Shown: positions 55,650-64,000 of the stretch, one piece after another | Numbering within the stretch: position 1 is the stretch's first letter | How the letters are laid out: each line of letters starts with the position of its first letter | Assembly: GCA_040255925.1 (NCBI GenBank) | Contig: JBDZVX010000002.1 | Location: 19,709-83,708 of the forward strand | Source: Nitrolancea sp040255925 | GTDB lineage: Bacteria > Chloroflexota > Chloroflexia > Thermomicrobiales > Thermomicrobiaceae | DNA: 64,000 nt | Direction of reading: 5' to 3' | The notes under the pieces: generated by a model | The model's database searches: none | Told to the model about the DNA's origin: nothing | The model's input: the letters and a program-made list of their open reading frames with translations, nothing else | Translations under genes and position numbers: made by a program

Positions 55650-56039
55650 ATGGAGCAGCCAAAAGAAGAGCGGTCAGTCGGCGAGCTCCTCTCAGAGCTG
55701 ACTCGGGAACTGAGCACCCTGTTTCGCCAGGAGGTAGCGCTTGCCAAAACGGAGATGAGCCAGAAAGCCTCGAAAGCCGGCAAAGACGTGGGCTATCTGG
55801 CGGCTGGCGGGGCCATTGCCTACGCCGGCTTCCTTACGATTCTGGCAGGCGTGGTTCTCGCCCTGGGCTTGGTGCTTCCCTGGTGGGCGTCAGCTCTTAT
55901 CGTAGGGGTCGTGGTCGCGTTAATCGGCTACCTCCTCATCCACAAAGGGCAGACCGCTCTCAAGAAGGTCGATCTGACTCCTCAAGAGACCGTGGAGACA
56001 CTCAAGGAGGATAAACAGTGGCTGAAAGAACAGGCCTGA
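55650..56039 (+). CDS. Holin-X (DUF1469-like) membrane protein
   Basis: 129 residues: an amphipathic N-terminal region (SVGELLSELTRELSTLFRQEVALAKTEM), two hydrophobic helices (GGAIAYAGFLTILAGVVLALG; ALIVGVVVALIGYLLI), and a charged tail. This plan matches the actinobacterial Holin-X/phage-holin-superfamily proteins that occur beside DUF3618 genes. It overlaps the next gene by 22 bp. Confidence 0.85.
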   Translation: MEQPKEERSVGELLSELTRELSTLFRQEVALAKTEMSQKASKAGKDVGYLAAGGAIAYAGFLTILAGVVLALGLVLPWWASALIVGVVVALIGYLLIHKGQTALKKVDLTPQETVETLKEDKQWLKEQA

Positions 56040-56848
56040 TCAACGACGATGACCGGTCCATGCGCCCACCTCCGATTGGGGGTGGCGAAGAGAGCCCGGA
56101 GGAGCTACGAGAAGACATTGAACAGACTCGCTCAGAGATGAGCGAGACGATCGACGCCCTCCAGGAACGGTTCAGCCCAGAGCAACTCAAGGCACGGGCG
56201 GAGGACCTTAAGGACCAGGCATCCGAGTCCGTCCGGGAGGCGACCATTGGAAAGGTAGAGCACATGGCGAGTGACGTGCAAGAGAAGGCCAAGGATACCG
56301 GCGAAACAATCGTCACGACGATCAAAGAGAATCCGATCCCGGCGGCACTAGCGGCCCTTGGCATTGGTTGGCTCATCAAGGAGAGCCGGAGCGGCTCCAT
56401 GCAAAGACCCTCGTACACGTACGGGCAATATGGACAACCGCAAAGCGGCATGGGCCAAACGTTTGAGCAGATCCAGGACAAGGGCGGCGAGCTCGTGGGC
56501 CGGGTTGAGGGCACTGCCGGGCAAATGGCCGGGCAGGTGCAGACCCAGGTCAGCCAAATGAGCAGCCAAGCCCAGCAACAGGCGCAGCAGCTCAGCCGCC
56601 AAGCCCAGCAGATGTATCAACAAAATCCTCTCGCTATGGGTTTTGCCGCTTTCGCGCTTGGGGCGGCGGTCGGATACATGGTGCCGGAGACGCCTCAGGA
56701 AAATCAGTTCATGGGCGAGGCCCGCGACACGCTGGTGAGCCAGGCCCAATCGGTAGCCCAGGACACCATGCAGAAAGTGCAAAACGTCGCGCAAGAGGCG
56801 AAAGGGGCGGCCCAGCAGGAGGCCCAGGAGCAAGGTCTTAGCGGGTAG
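56018..56848 (+). CDS. DUF3618-domain protein with Gln/Ala-rich tail
   Basis: 276 residues from a GTG at 56018. The DUF3618 signature (ESPEELREDIEQTRSEMSETIDAL) lies at about 22–45. Two hydrophobic segments (NPIPAALAALGIGWLIKES; MGFAAFALGAAVGYMVPE) flank a Gln/Ala-rich region (MAGQVQTQVSQMSSQAQQQ). Function unknown; paired with Holin-X in many envelope-stress loci. Confidence 0.85.
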   Translation: MAERTGLINDDDRSMRPPPIGGGEESPEELREDIEQTRSEMSETIDALQERFSPEQLKARAEDLKDQASESVREATIGKVEHMASDVQEKAKDTGETIVTTIKENPIPAALAALGIGWLIKESRSGSMQRPSYTYGQYGQPQSGMGQTFEQIQDKGGELVGRVEGTAGQMAGQVQTQVSQMSSQAQQQAQQLSRQAQQMYQQNPLAMGFAAFALGAAVGYMVPETPQENQFMGEARDTLVSQAQSVAQDTMQKVQNVAQEAKGAAQQEAQEQGLSG

Positions 56849-56923
56849 GGTCTAGCGATCCTACCGCTCGAGCCGACCTCCTGTGACTATGCACGAGGCG
56901 AACAAGGAAGGAAGATCGTTACG

Positions 56924-57934
56924 ATGGGTGAGTATCAACAAATCCCACCAGAAGATCAGACATGGCCGACGCAGCCGGGCCAGGGTCCGCCCGACCTTGA
57001 AGCCGAAGGACTCGGCAATGTCGTGGAGCGCGAGCCGACGCCGTCGATCTCCAAGGAGCGCTATGTCGCCTGGCTGAATGACGCCTACAGTATGGAGCAG
57101 TCGATAAGCAAGGTCCTGGAGAACCATGTCAACGACGCCAAGGACTATCCGCTGCTCCAGACCCAGCTCCAGAAGCATCTTGAAAAGACCCGCGACCATG
57201 CCGAGATAATCAAGGGCTGCATCGAGCGTCTCGGCGAGAACCCTTCCGCCATTAAAAGCGGGATAGCCAGTATCACCGGCATGATGGGGGGTATGTCGAC
57301 CGGTATGGCCAAGGATGAGCTGGTCAAGAATGCCATCTCCGACTATGCCACCGAGCACTTCGAGATCGCTTGCTACACCGCGCTGATCACGGCCGCACGG
57401 GACTACGGTGACGCGGATACCGTCCTGGCCTGCGAATCGATCCGCCGGGACGAGCAAGAGATGGCCCAGTGGCTGGAGCAGCGGTTGCCGATTATCGTCG
57501 AGGAGACGCTGCGGAACGAGTCCGAATCGGGCCAGGCGGGTGAACAACACGACGACAAGAGCTTGTTGGAGAACCCGGTGGTGGAAGCCGGCCTGGCAGC
57601 CGGCGCGGTCGGATTGGCCGCGATGGCCGCCAAACGTGTCATGGAAGGGCGATCCTCCGAGGAGGAAAGCACCGCCGAGAAGATCGGCGCCCAGGTTCGC
57701 CCGGGGATGACCGTGAACAGCTCGGACAACGTGAGCATCGGCCACGTGATCCAGGTCCACCCGGACGGCGGGAACTTCCTGCTCGAACGGCCGGGCGGAG
57801 ACGAATACTCGATCTGGGTACCGCTAACGGGCATTCGTGACCTGAGCGGCGACCAGATCACTCTTGGAGTTCCGTCCAGCGAGATCGATCAACAAGGCTG
57901 GGCGGAAGCTGAGCCCCCGGGAGCCGGTCCGTAG
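56924..57934 (+). CDS. DUF892 ferritin-like protein fused to a DUF2171-type domain
   Basis: 336 residues. Residues ~45–190 are a four-helix ferritin-like domain of the DUF892/YciF kind (YVAWLNDAYSMEQSISKVLE; HLEKTRDHAEIIKGCIERL; EHFEIACYTALITAARDYGD) with conserved Glu and His. A short hydrophobic linker follows, then a C-terminal beta domain (RPGMTVNSSDNVSIGHVIQV…), resembling DUF2171. YciF-like proteins are linked to stress. The fusion of the two is notable. Confidence 0.85.
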   Translation: MGEYQQIPPEDQTWPTQPGQGPPDLEAEGLGNVVEREPTPSISKERYVAWLNDAYSMEQSISKVLENHVNDAKDYPLLQTQLQKHLEKTRDHAEIIKGCIERLGENPSAIKSGIASITGMMGGMSTGMAKDELVKNAISDYATEHFEIACYTALITAARDYGDADTVLACESIRRDEQEMAQWLEQRLPIIVEETLRNESESGQAGEQHDDKSLLENPVVEAGLAAGAVGLAAMAAKRVMEGRSSEEESTAEKIGAQVRPGMTVNSSDNVSIGHVIQVHPDGGNFLLERPGGDEYSIWVPLTGIRDLSGDQITLGVPSSEIDQQGWAEAEPPGAGP

Positions 57935-57990
57935 TGCGAACGACCTGCAACGTTCTGAGAGCCGCGATGCACGTATGTGAACCGCGCAAC

Positions 57991-58022
57991 CCCACCCGCT
58001 CAGGACGCACTGGGCGGGTGGG
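57991..58022. terminator. Hairpin between the DUF892 gene and nirD
   Basis: CCCACCCGC (57991–57999) pairs with GCGGGTGGG (58014–58022) across a 14-base loop. Placed between convergent genes, it may serve both. Confidence 0.55.
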
Positions 58023-58055
58023 TGCATCTGGTTGGTTCCTTTCGTTTCTCGCGCA

Positions 58056-58394
58056 TCAATGGTCCAGCCGGAGCAGGATGTCACCCGTTTCGTCAACGCG
58101 GATTTCATAGGTTTTCAGCGCCGGACAGGCATTCCCTATAGGCTTTCCCGTAGCCAGCTCGAACATGAATCCATGGAGCGGGCAGATGAGTTGTCCCGCT
58201 CCGACCAGGCCATCGGCCAGCGGGCCTGCTTCGTGAGGACAGAGCGCCTGAGTGGCGCGCACGCCGTTCCCTCTCACGCGAAAGACAGCCACGGCAGTAG
58301 GACCGACCTGGAAGACCCGGCCCTCCCCCTCGGGAATCTTGGTTACTGGTCCAAGGTTGTACGCCTGGCTCTTGCACTGCATTGCGGTAGCCAT
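58056..58394 (-). CDS. nirD: Nitrite reductase small subunit (Rieske)
   Basis: 112 residues from the ATG at 58394 with AGGAGAG upstream. Rieske [2Fe-2S] ligands are in CPHEAGPL and CPLHGFMF. NirD partners NirB in NAD(P)H-dependent reduction of nitrite to ammonia in the cytoplasm. It follows nirB by 63 bp. Confidence 0.9.
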   Translation of the reverse strand: MATAMQCKSQAYNLGPVTKIPEGEGRVFQVGPTAVAVFRVRGNGVRATQALCPHEAGPLADGLVGAGQLICPLHGFMFELATGKPIGNACPALKTYEIRVDETGDILLRLDH

Positions 58395-58457
58395 CAAGCT
58401 CTCCTGTTTTTCCTTCCACTCATGATTCCGCGACATGAACCGGATATTCCTAATCCA

Positions 58458-60932
58458 CTACCCCTTGGGTTTCGCGTGGATCTCAACCTGACCGAGCGGA
58501 GCCAGGGCGCCGGCGAACTGATCAGGATGGACAGGGTCACTTCCCTCCTTCCAGGGATCAACGTAGGCATCCACCGCGGCCTGGATATCCCGATCCAGTC
58601 GCTGACAGATCCCCTCGGCATCATCCACCAGTACACGCCGGAGCTGATCGATTCCGATGCGCTCGACAAAGTCGTAGGTCCGCTCCTGGTACTTGCCATG
58701 CTCGCGGTAGTACTGCATAAAGCGTCCCATGCAATTTACGACTTCGTCGTGAGAATCCACGACGCACAGCACATCGCCCTTGCGGACACGAGAGCCGGCC
58801 GCACCGCCGACGTAGATCTCCCATTTGTCGCCTTCGATCGCGATTGCGCCCAGGTCCTTCGTCGTGGCCTCCGAGCAGTTGCGCGGGCATCCGGCCGTGG
58901 CTAACTTCAGCTTATGGGGGGTCTCGATGCCTTGAAATCGCTTCTCGATCCTAATCCCAAGGCCGGTGCTATCACCGAGGCCATAGCGGCAGAACTCACT
59001 TCCAACGCACGTCTTACAGGTGCGGAACGCTTTGGTGTACGCATGGCCGGACGGCATACCTAGATCTTCCCAGACTGCCGGAAGCTGCTCCTTGGGAATG
59101 CCGAGGAGATCGATACGCTGTCCGCCGGTTATCTTGATCATCGGAACGTGATACTTCTCCGCCACATCGGCGATGAGCCGGAGTTGGCGCGGGGTAACCA
59201 CCCCACCGTAGATCCGCGGGATGACGCTGAACGTGCCATCGTTCTGGATGTTGGCGTGCACGCGGTCGTTGATGAACCGGGCGTCCCGCTCATCTTCGTA
59301 CGCCTGACCCCAAATGGTCTTTAGGAGCGATGCAAGCCCAGGTTTACTGCCGGGGTCCTCGTTTCCATCGGCCAAAGCGTTGAACACGGCGGAGACGCTG
59401 CGTAGGTCTCGCGCTCTGATGGCCTTGATCAGCTCGGCCTTCGTCAGCGCCACTCCCGGCACATAGTAATGGGCCGCCGGATCATCGACCTCCAGACCAC
59501 CAGCCACCAATGAGAGCAGAGCCTGGATCTGGGGCTTACAGGAGCCACAACCCGTGCCCGCGCGCGTCGCTGCACATACGCCCTTTAGGCTGCAATGCCC
59601 TGCGATGACCGCCGCGACGATCTCGCCCTTCGACACGCCGTTGCAGTTGCAGATCTGGGCGGTATCCGGCAAGTCACCCACGCCAGGCGCTTCGGACTTC
59701 TCCGCCGACGGAAACAGGAGTTCCGCTCGGTTCTCCGGAAGGATCTCTTCCCGGTCAAAGATCTGAAGCAGCCGGGGAGCAACATGGCTATCACCGAGCA
59801 CGATAGCTCCGGCCAAAGTCCCGTCCCGCACGATGAGCTTCTTGTACACCCCGCGCGACGGCTCCACGAAGGTGACGACCTCATCTCCCTCGTGGTCGGG
59901 TTCCTTGTCACCCATTACCAGCAGGTCCAGACCCACGACCTTCAGGGTAGTCGAAACCTTTGACCGTCGATAGATCGCCTTCGGGTTTCGGCCGGTGAGC
60001 CGGTCAGCAAGGATGCCCGCCTGCCGCCAAAGCGGGGCCACCAGACCGTAGGTTTGACCACGGTGCTGAGCGCACTCGCCGATCGCATAAACGTCCGGGT
60101 CATTCTGAGTGGAGAGGTCGTCATGGACCACAATACCCCGGTTCACCAGCAGCCCGGCTTGCTTCGCCAGGTCGACGTTGAGGCGGATACCAGTGGCTAT
60201 GACGACCATATCGCAGTCCAACGTCGAGCCATCGCTGAACGTCAGGCCGGTGACGTGCCGTTCATCTAGGACCGCCATGGTCCGGGTCTCAAGATGAATT
60301 GATACTCCCACGTTCTCCAACGCCTGCTTGAGCAGCGCGCCAGCGGACGGGTCGAGCTGGCGGTCCATCAGGTACGGGCCAACGTGGACGACATGCACCT
60401 CAGCTCCCCGGTTGCGCAGTCCCCACGCGGCTTCTAACCCCAGGAGGCCCCCGCCGATCACCGCGATCTTCCTTGAATGAGTGGCATACCGGATCATGCC
60501 CTGACAGTCATCCAACGTCCGAAAGACAAAGACACCGGTCTTGAACGCGCCAGTCTCATCGGTGACGCCGTCCAGGGAAGGTATATAGGGAGTGCTACCG
60601 GTCGCAATGACGAGTTTGTCATATGGCTCGGCAATACCGCCTGCCGCATGCACCACCTTACACACCCGGTCTATCCAGCCGGCACGGACGCCGGCATGCA
60701 GCGTCACCCCGTTGTCTTGATACCAAGCAAGCGGATGATAAAAGATATCGTCGATATCGTCGGTACCGGCTAGGACACCGGAGAGGCGGATACGGTTGTA
60801 GTTGCCATAGGGCTCGTCGCCGAAAACCACGATATCGAAGAGATGATTCCCTCGGCGGGTCAGTATATCTTCGACGAATCGAGCCCCTGCCATGCCATTG
60901 CCGATGACGACGAGCCGCTGCTTCTTGGCCAC
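58458..60932 (-). CDS. nirB: Nitrite reductase large subunit
   Basis: 824 residues. GTG at 60932 is chosen because GGAG lies nine bases upstream; a TTG at 60947 has no ribosome site. Domains in order: FAD/NAD(P)H oxidoreductase (VVIGNGMAGARFVE; VIGGGLLGLEAAW), BFD [2Fe-2S] (CNCNGVSKGEI; TRAGTGCGSC), and siroheme/[4Fe-4S] reductase (FRTCKTCVGSEFC; LATAGCPRNCSEA). Assimilates nitrite to ammonium. No nitrite transporter, nitrate reductase or siroheme synthase is in the window. Confidence 0.95.
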   Translation of the reverse strand: MAKKQRLVVIGNGMAGARFVEDILTRRGNHLFDIVVFGDEPYGNYNRIRLSGVLAGTDDIDDIFYHPLAWYQDNGVTLHAGVRAGWIDRVCKVVHAAGGIAEPYDKLVIATGSTPYIPSLDGVTDETGAFKTGVFVFRTLDDCQGMIRYATHSRKIAVIGGGLLGLEAAWGLRNRGAEVHVVHVGPYLMDRQLDPSAGALLKQALENVGVSIHLETRTMAVLDERHVTGLTFSDGSTLDCDMVVIATGIRLNVDLAKQAGLLVNRGIVVHDDLSTQNDPDVYAIGECAQHRGQTYGLVAPLWRQAGILADRLTGRNPKAIYRRSKVSTTLKVVGLDLLVMGDKEPDHEGDEVVTFVEPSRGVYKKLIVRDGTLAGAIVLGDSHVAPRLLQIFDREEILPENRAELLFPSAEKSEAPGVGDLPDTAQICNCNGVSKGEIVAAVIAGHCSLKGVCAATRAGTGCGSCKPQIQALLSLVAGGLEVDDPAAHYYVPGVALTKAELIKAIRARDLRSVSAVFNALADGNEDPGSKPGLASLLKTIWGQAYEDERDARFINDRVHANIQNDGTFSVIPRIYGGVVTPRQLRLIADVAEKYHVPMIKITGGQRIDLLGIPKEQLPAVWEDLGMPSGHAYTKAFRTCKTCVGSEFCRYGLGDSTGLGIRIEKRFQGIETPHKLKLATAGCPRNCSEATTKDLGAIAIEGDKWEIYVGGAAGSRVRKGDVLCVVDSHDEVVNCMGRFMQYYREHGKYQERTYDFVERIGIDQLRRVLVDDAEGICQRLDRDIQAAVDAYVDPWKEGSDPVHPDQFAGALAPLGQVEIHAKPKG

Positions 60933-61297
60933 AGCGCTGATCTCCAATCGTAGTCGTAGTACCCGTCAATCGTGTCTCGATACGGAGACTCTGATGCCCG
61001 AACGCCAGATGCATCCCCTTTTTAGTCTCAAAGACGAGGGTATCCTAGGACCTCCGGCCAGTCATCGGACGGACCGAATGGAATCGCCGCTCGATTCATG
61101 TGCTTCCTGCACAATAACTTCGGAGACCGACCCTATCGCTCATGCGCTCAGCCTAACAGCTCAGGAGGACACCTCCAGAGCCATGTTGCTCAGGAAACAC
61201 TAAGCGCCAACAACCTGAGGAAAAGGCGTCCACACACGATGTGTCTTGCTGAATATTGGATGACAACATCGGCACATTGGAGAACAACGCGTTCGCA

Positions 61298-61327
61298 TTG
61301 ACCGGCTCCGTTTGGCGCGCCTATACT
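61298..61327 (+). promoter_or_regulatory. Promoter of pheA
   Basis: TTGACC (61298–61303), an 18-bp spacer and TATACT (61322–61327), giving a start near 61334, 33 bp before pheA. The same two hexamers recur at 63933. The rest of 60948–61366 shows no gene; the nirB promoter was not located. Confidence 0.65.
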
Positions 61328-61366
61328 GCTACTACGGTAGATAGCCGTCTGGGATGGAGAAATCGC

Positions 61367-62230
61367 ATGCGTATCGCCTATCTAGGACCAGAGGGAACCT
61401 TCAGCGAGGAGGCGGCGCTACTACAGGCGGCGCGTGATGGCGGAGCCTCGCTCGTTCCCTTCTCGACCTTCCCCGCCCTGGTCTCGGCGGTCGAGACAGG
61501 CCTGGCGGACCGCGCGATTCTCCCGATTGAAAACTCGCTTGAAGGCGCCATTAGCACGACCGTCGATCTTCTGATCGACGAGACCAAGCTGAAGATTCAC
61601 GACGAACTCGTGCTCGCGATCCGGCATAACCTGATCGTGGTTCCCGGCACCCAGCTCTCGGATATTTGTTATGTCGTGTCCAAGCCCGAAGTCTTCGGTC
61701 AGTGCCGCCGCTTCCTCGACCGCTGCCTGCCGGCGGTCCAGCAGATCGCCGCGTTGAGCAGCGCCGCCGCGGTGGCCGATGTCATGGCGGCGGGCGACCG
61801 CGCTCGTGCCGCGATCGGTACGGTACGGGCGGCCGAGTTGAACGATGCCGAGATCCTGGCGCGGGATATTCAAGACAACGACAGTAACGTGACCCGGTTC
61901 GTCGTGCTGGGCTGGGAAGACTCCGCGCCGACCGGGCACGACAAGACATCCCTCTGTTTCACGGTTCGGCGCAATGTCCCCGGCGCTCTGTGCGATGTCC
62001 TGAACGACCTTTCCGCCGCGCACATCCAGATGACCAAGGTCGAAAGCCGCCCGATGAAATCGGTACTCGGCGATTACTACTTCCTGGTGGACGTCGAAGG
62101 ACACCGGAACGATCCCCTCATCGCCGAGACGTTGGAGCGGATTGCCGAAAAGACCTCGCTTTTGAAGATCTTCGGCTCCTATCCCCGGCACGACCTTTCC
62201 CGCGCCGGCGTGAGAATCCCGCGTGAATAA
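61367..62230 (+). CDS. pheA: Prephenate dehydratase
   Basis: 287 residues from the ATG at 61367. Catalytic region: MRIAYLGPEGTFSEEAAL, LPIENSLEGAISTTVDLL, AALSSAAAVADV and DNDSNVTRFVVLG (the Thr-Arg-Phe active-site motif). A C-terminal ACT domain (SLCFTVRRNVPGALCDVL; KVESRPMKSVLGDYYFLVD) has the ESRP motif for Phe feedback. A stand-alone dehydratase without chorismate mutase. Confidence 0.95.
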   Translation: MRIAYLGPEGTFSEEAALLQAARDGGASLVPFSTFPALVSAVETGLADRAILPIENSLEGAISTTVDLLIDETKLKIHDELVLAIRHNLIVVPGTQLSDICYVVSKPEVFGQCRRFLDRCLPAVQQIAALSSAAAVADVMAAGDRARAAIGTVRAAELNDAEILARDIQDNDSNVTRFVVLGWEDSAPTGHDKTSLCFTVRRNVPGALCDVLNDLSAAHIQMTKVESRPMKSVLGDYYFLVDVEGHRNDPLIAETLERIAEKTSLLKIFGSYPRHDLSRAGVRIPRE

Positions 62231-62269
62231 CGACCCAGCCAACCCGATAGACATGAGTGGAAGCCGGCG

Positions 62270-62854
62270 ATGCGGGTAATCAGCGGAACAGCACGGGGGC
62301 ACCGTCTCAAGGCTCCGCGCGGCATGACCACCCGCCCGATGGCCGACAAGATCCGGGAAGCGGTCTTCTCCGTACTCGCGTCGGAGGGAATTCAGCCGGT
62401 CCGGGTACTGGACCTCTACGCCGGCAGCGGCAGCGTGGGGATCGAGGCCCTCTCACGGGGCGCGGAGTGGGCCGACTTCGTGGATCAAAACGCGGCCGCC
62501 AGCGCGGTGATTCGCGACAATCTCGCCAGCACCCGGTTCACCGGGCGAGCCGCCGTCCATCAAGTGACGGTTGATAGCTTCATCAGTCGCATACGCGAAC
62601 CGTACGACTTCATCATCATGGACCCACCCTATGCTTCTCCGACCATCCGGGAAGCGATCGAGTCATTGGCACGGTCTCCGGCGGTCGAACATGGCACAAT
62701 CCTGGTGATCGGTCATTCGCCGCGCGTGACGCTGCCGGACCGGATCGGGCCGCTGGAACTGTTACGCCAGCGCTGCCACGGCGATAGCTGTTTCGCGATC
62801 TACGAAGCCATCATTTCGGAAGGTAAAGCGGAACCGGGACCTACGGAGGGGTGA
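62270..62854 (+). CDS. rsmD: 16S rRNA (guanine966-N2)-methyltransferase RsmD
   Basis: 194 residues. RVISGTARGHRLKAPRG and RPMADKIREAVFSVL are family-specific, VLDLYAGSGSVGIEALSRGA is the SAM motif and IIMDPPYAS the catalytic DPPY. Directly followed by coaD, a very common pairing. Confidence 0.95.
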   Translation: MRVISGTARGHRLKAPRGMTTRPMADKIREAVFSVLASEGIQPVRVLDLYAGSGSVGIEALSRGAEWADFVDQNAAASAVIRDNLASTRFTGRAAVHQVTVDSFISRIREPYDFIIMDPPYASPTIREAIESLARSPAVEHGTILVIGHSPRVTLPDRIGPLELLRQRCHGDSCFAIYEAIISEGKAEPGPTEG

Positions 62855-62855
62855 G

Positions 62856-63359
62856 GTGCTCCATATTGCCTTGTATCCCGGCTCGTTCGATCCGGTCACA
62901 AACGGCCATATCGATATCGCCCGGCGCGCGGCGCGGCTCTTCGACTCCTTAATCATTGGCATTTATGAGGGGAGCGAACGCGTGCAGAAGCAGCCGCTCT
63001 TCTCGGTGGAAGAGCGCCGGGATCTCACAATCGCCGCCCTGGAGGGAATTCGGAACGTCCGCGTTGACATCTTCCAAGGGCTAACCGTAGACTATGCGCG
63101 AGCGGTGGGGGCACAGACGATCGTTCGTGGATTACGCGCCGTCTCCGATTTCGAGTATGAGTTCAAGCTGGCACACATGAACCGGCACCTCGCACCCGAT
63201 ATCGATGTCGTCTGTCTAATGACCAGTGCCCAGCATTCCTTTGTCAGTTCCAGCCTAATCAAAGAGGTCGCGGCCCTGGGTGGAGATGTCAGCGGATTGG
63301 TCCCAGACCACGTCGCCGGGGCGCTCGCACGCAAGTTCAGCGCGATGATCACGGAGTAG
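62856..63359 (+). CDS. coaD: Phosphopantetheine adenylyltransferase
   Basis: 167 residues, GTG start one base after the rsmD stop with CGGAGGGG upstream. Nucleotidyltransferase motif YPGSFDPVTNGHIDI, IVRGLRAVSDFEYEFKLAHMN, and HSFVSSSLIKEV. Makes dephospho-CoA; links to the CoA-dependent propionate genes only by pathway. Confidence 0.96.
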   Translation: MLHIALYPGSFDPVTNGHIDIARRAARLFDSLIIGIYEGSERVQKQPLFSVEERRDLTIAALEGIRNVRVDIFQGLTVDYARAVGAQTIVRGLRAVSDFEYEFKLAHMNRHLAPDIDVVCLMTSAQHSFVSSSLIKEVAALGGDVSGLVPDHVAGALARKFSAMITE

Positions 63360-63375
63360 GAGCGAACGACAAACG

Positions 63376-63855
63376 GTGGACGATGGTCGTGGCAACAGCC
63401 GCAGTACGCAGGGCACGGATATCGCCGCCCTGATCGATCACCTGGAAGAATTGGTCGCCACCGCGAAGCGGGTGCCGCTAAGCAACCGGGTGATGGTCGA
63501 GGAGGAAGAACTCCTGGCCATCGTCGATCAACTCCGGCTTTCGGTACCCCAGGAGATGAAACAAGCACGCCGCGTGGTTCAGGAACGGCAGAAAATTCTG
63601 ACTGAGGCACAGGTCGAAGCGGACAAGATCCTGGGGGTGGCCAAGGAGCGTGCCGAGTATCTCATGAACGACCACGGGCTGGTCAATGAAGCGAAAGTGC
63701 GAAGCGAGGAGATTCTCCGCCAGGCGCAGGACAAGGCGAAGCGATCGATGGGCGAAATCGATGTCTACGCCCTGCACATGCTGACGCAGTTGGAACATGT
63801 GCTCCAGGAAAACCTTCAACAGATCCAGCAAGCGAAGGAAGTTCTATCGCGGTAA
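63376..63855 (+). CDS. Coiled-coil protein downstream of coaD
   Basis: 159 residues from a GTG. Almost wholly helical: LLAIVDQLRLSVPQEMKQAR, QKILTEAQVEADKILGVAKERAEYL and EILRQAQDKAKRSMGEIDVYA resemble F-type ATP synthase b-subunit or DivIVA-like coiled coils, but there is no membrane segment. The function is unknown. It is 16 bp after coaD and likely cotranscribed. Confidence 0.7.
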   Translation: MDDGRGNSRSTQGTDIAALIDHLEELVATAKRVPLSNRVMVEEEELLAIVDQLRLSVPQEMKQARRVVQERQKILTEAQVEADKILGVAKERAEYLMNDHGLVNEAKVRSEEILRQAQDKAKRSMGEIDVYALHMLTQLEHVLQENLQQIQQAKEVLSR

Positions 63856-63932
63856 GCTCGCCGCGATGATGGTGGCCTCAATTTCGCAGAACACAATCTG
63901 AACGACTCCGAGGACGGCCCGGAAGACCCGTC

Positions 63933-63961
63933 TTGACCGGCCATTCGTCCAAACCTATACT
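63933..63961 (+). promoter_or_regulatory. Promoter at the right edge
   Basis: TTGACC (63933–63938), a 17-bp spacer and TATACT (63956–63961), the same hexamers as before pheA. The gene it serves starts beyond the window. Confidence 0.6.
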
Positions 63962-64000
63962 TGCGGAGTTTGCGCTCCGTTCATCGCGCGGCGTAAACGT

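Noticed and set aside
60892..61203. 103-codon plus-strand frame upstream of pheA
   Set aside because: Overlaps the nirB 5' end, lacks a ribosome site and shows no domain.

Overview
The window is about 62% GC (estimated by eye) and densely coded. It carries a mreD–mrdA–minCDE block, a propionyl-CoA/methylmalonyl-CoA block and a long division and cell-wall (dcw) cluster. This content, with GTG/TTG starts, a Chloroflexota-style coaD–coiled-coil pair and DUF3618/Holin-X/DUF892 stress proteins, suggests a Thermomicrobia-like Chloroflexota (Sphaerobacter/Nitrolancea type). The assignment is inference from gene content; no rRNA or tRNA gene was seen.

Layout. 1–1483: 3' end of an EEP-family nuclease/phosphatase and an opposing SNase-type nuclease. 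1823–6648: elongation and division-site block mreD, mrdA (PBP2), minC, minD, minE. 6655–12295: propionyl-CoA route (epimerase, mutase large subunit, carboxylase beta, a small epsilon-like subunit, biotin carboxylase/BCCP). 12403–31297: dcw cluster, opening with a promoter and a five-unit MraZ operator, then mraZ, rsmH, ftsL, ftsI, murF, mraY, murD, ftsW, murC, murB, ddl, ftsQ, [three small peptide genes], ftsA, ftsZ, nrdR. murG is absent from its usual place after ftsW.

31315–40998: a membrane-anchored protein with a possible Cys/His/Asp triad, trxA, two glycosyltransferases, two tandem CAP-domain secreted proteins, a cupin and methyltransferase pair, and a flavin reductase. 41112–47807 (minus strand): fakA, two tandem fakB (DegV), recG and one uncertain gene. 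48450–51849: rpmB, then on the minus strand thpR, a LOG-like gene, prfA and prmC. 52057–54426: a glycosyltransferase, then an AT-richer Doc toxin–antitoxin module lying between the glycosyltransferase 3' end and a second, degenerate copy of that 3' end. 55073–57934: an envelope/stress block. 58056–60932: nirBD nitrite reductase (minus). 61367–63855: pheA, rsmD, coaD and a coiled-coil protein.

The most unusual feature is the 2.3-kb interruption of the dcw operon between ftsQ and ftsA. It encodes three paralogous small proteins that share a leader-like N-terminus (ELQAE-LTVLP-RLET) but have diverging, very unusual C-termini: Gln/Asn repeats with a Cys pair, a Phe/His/Gly tail, and a tail that is almost entirely Trp and Gly. 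Each has a strong ribosome site and a matching GC-rich hairpin behind it, and one of these hairpins is repeated identically behind a CAP-domain gene 9 kb away. No maturation or export enzyme for these peptides is adjacent, so their role is open.
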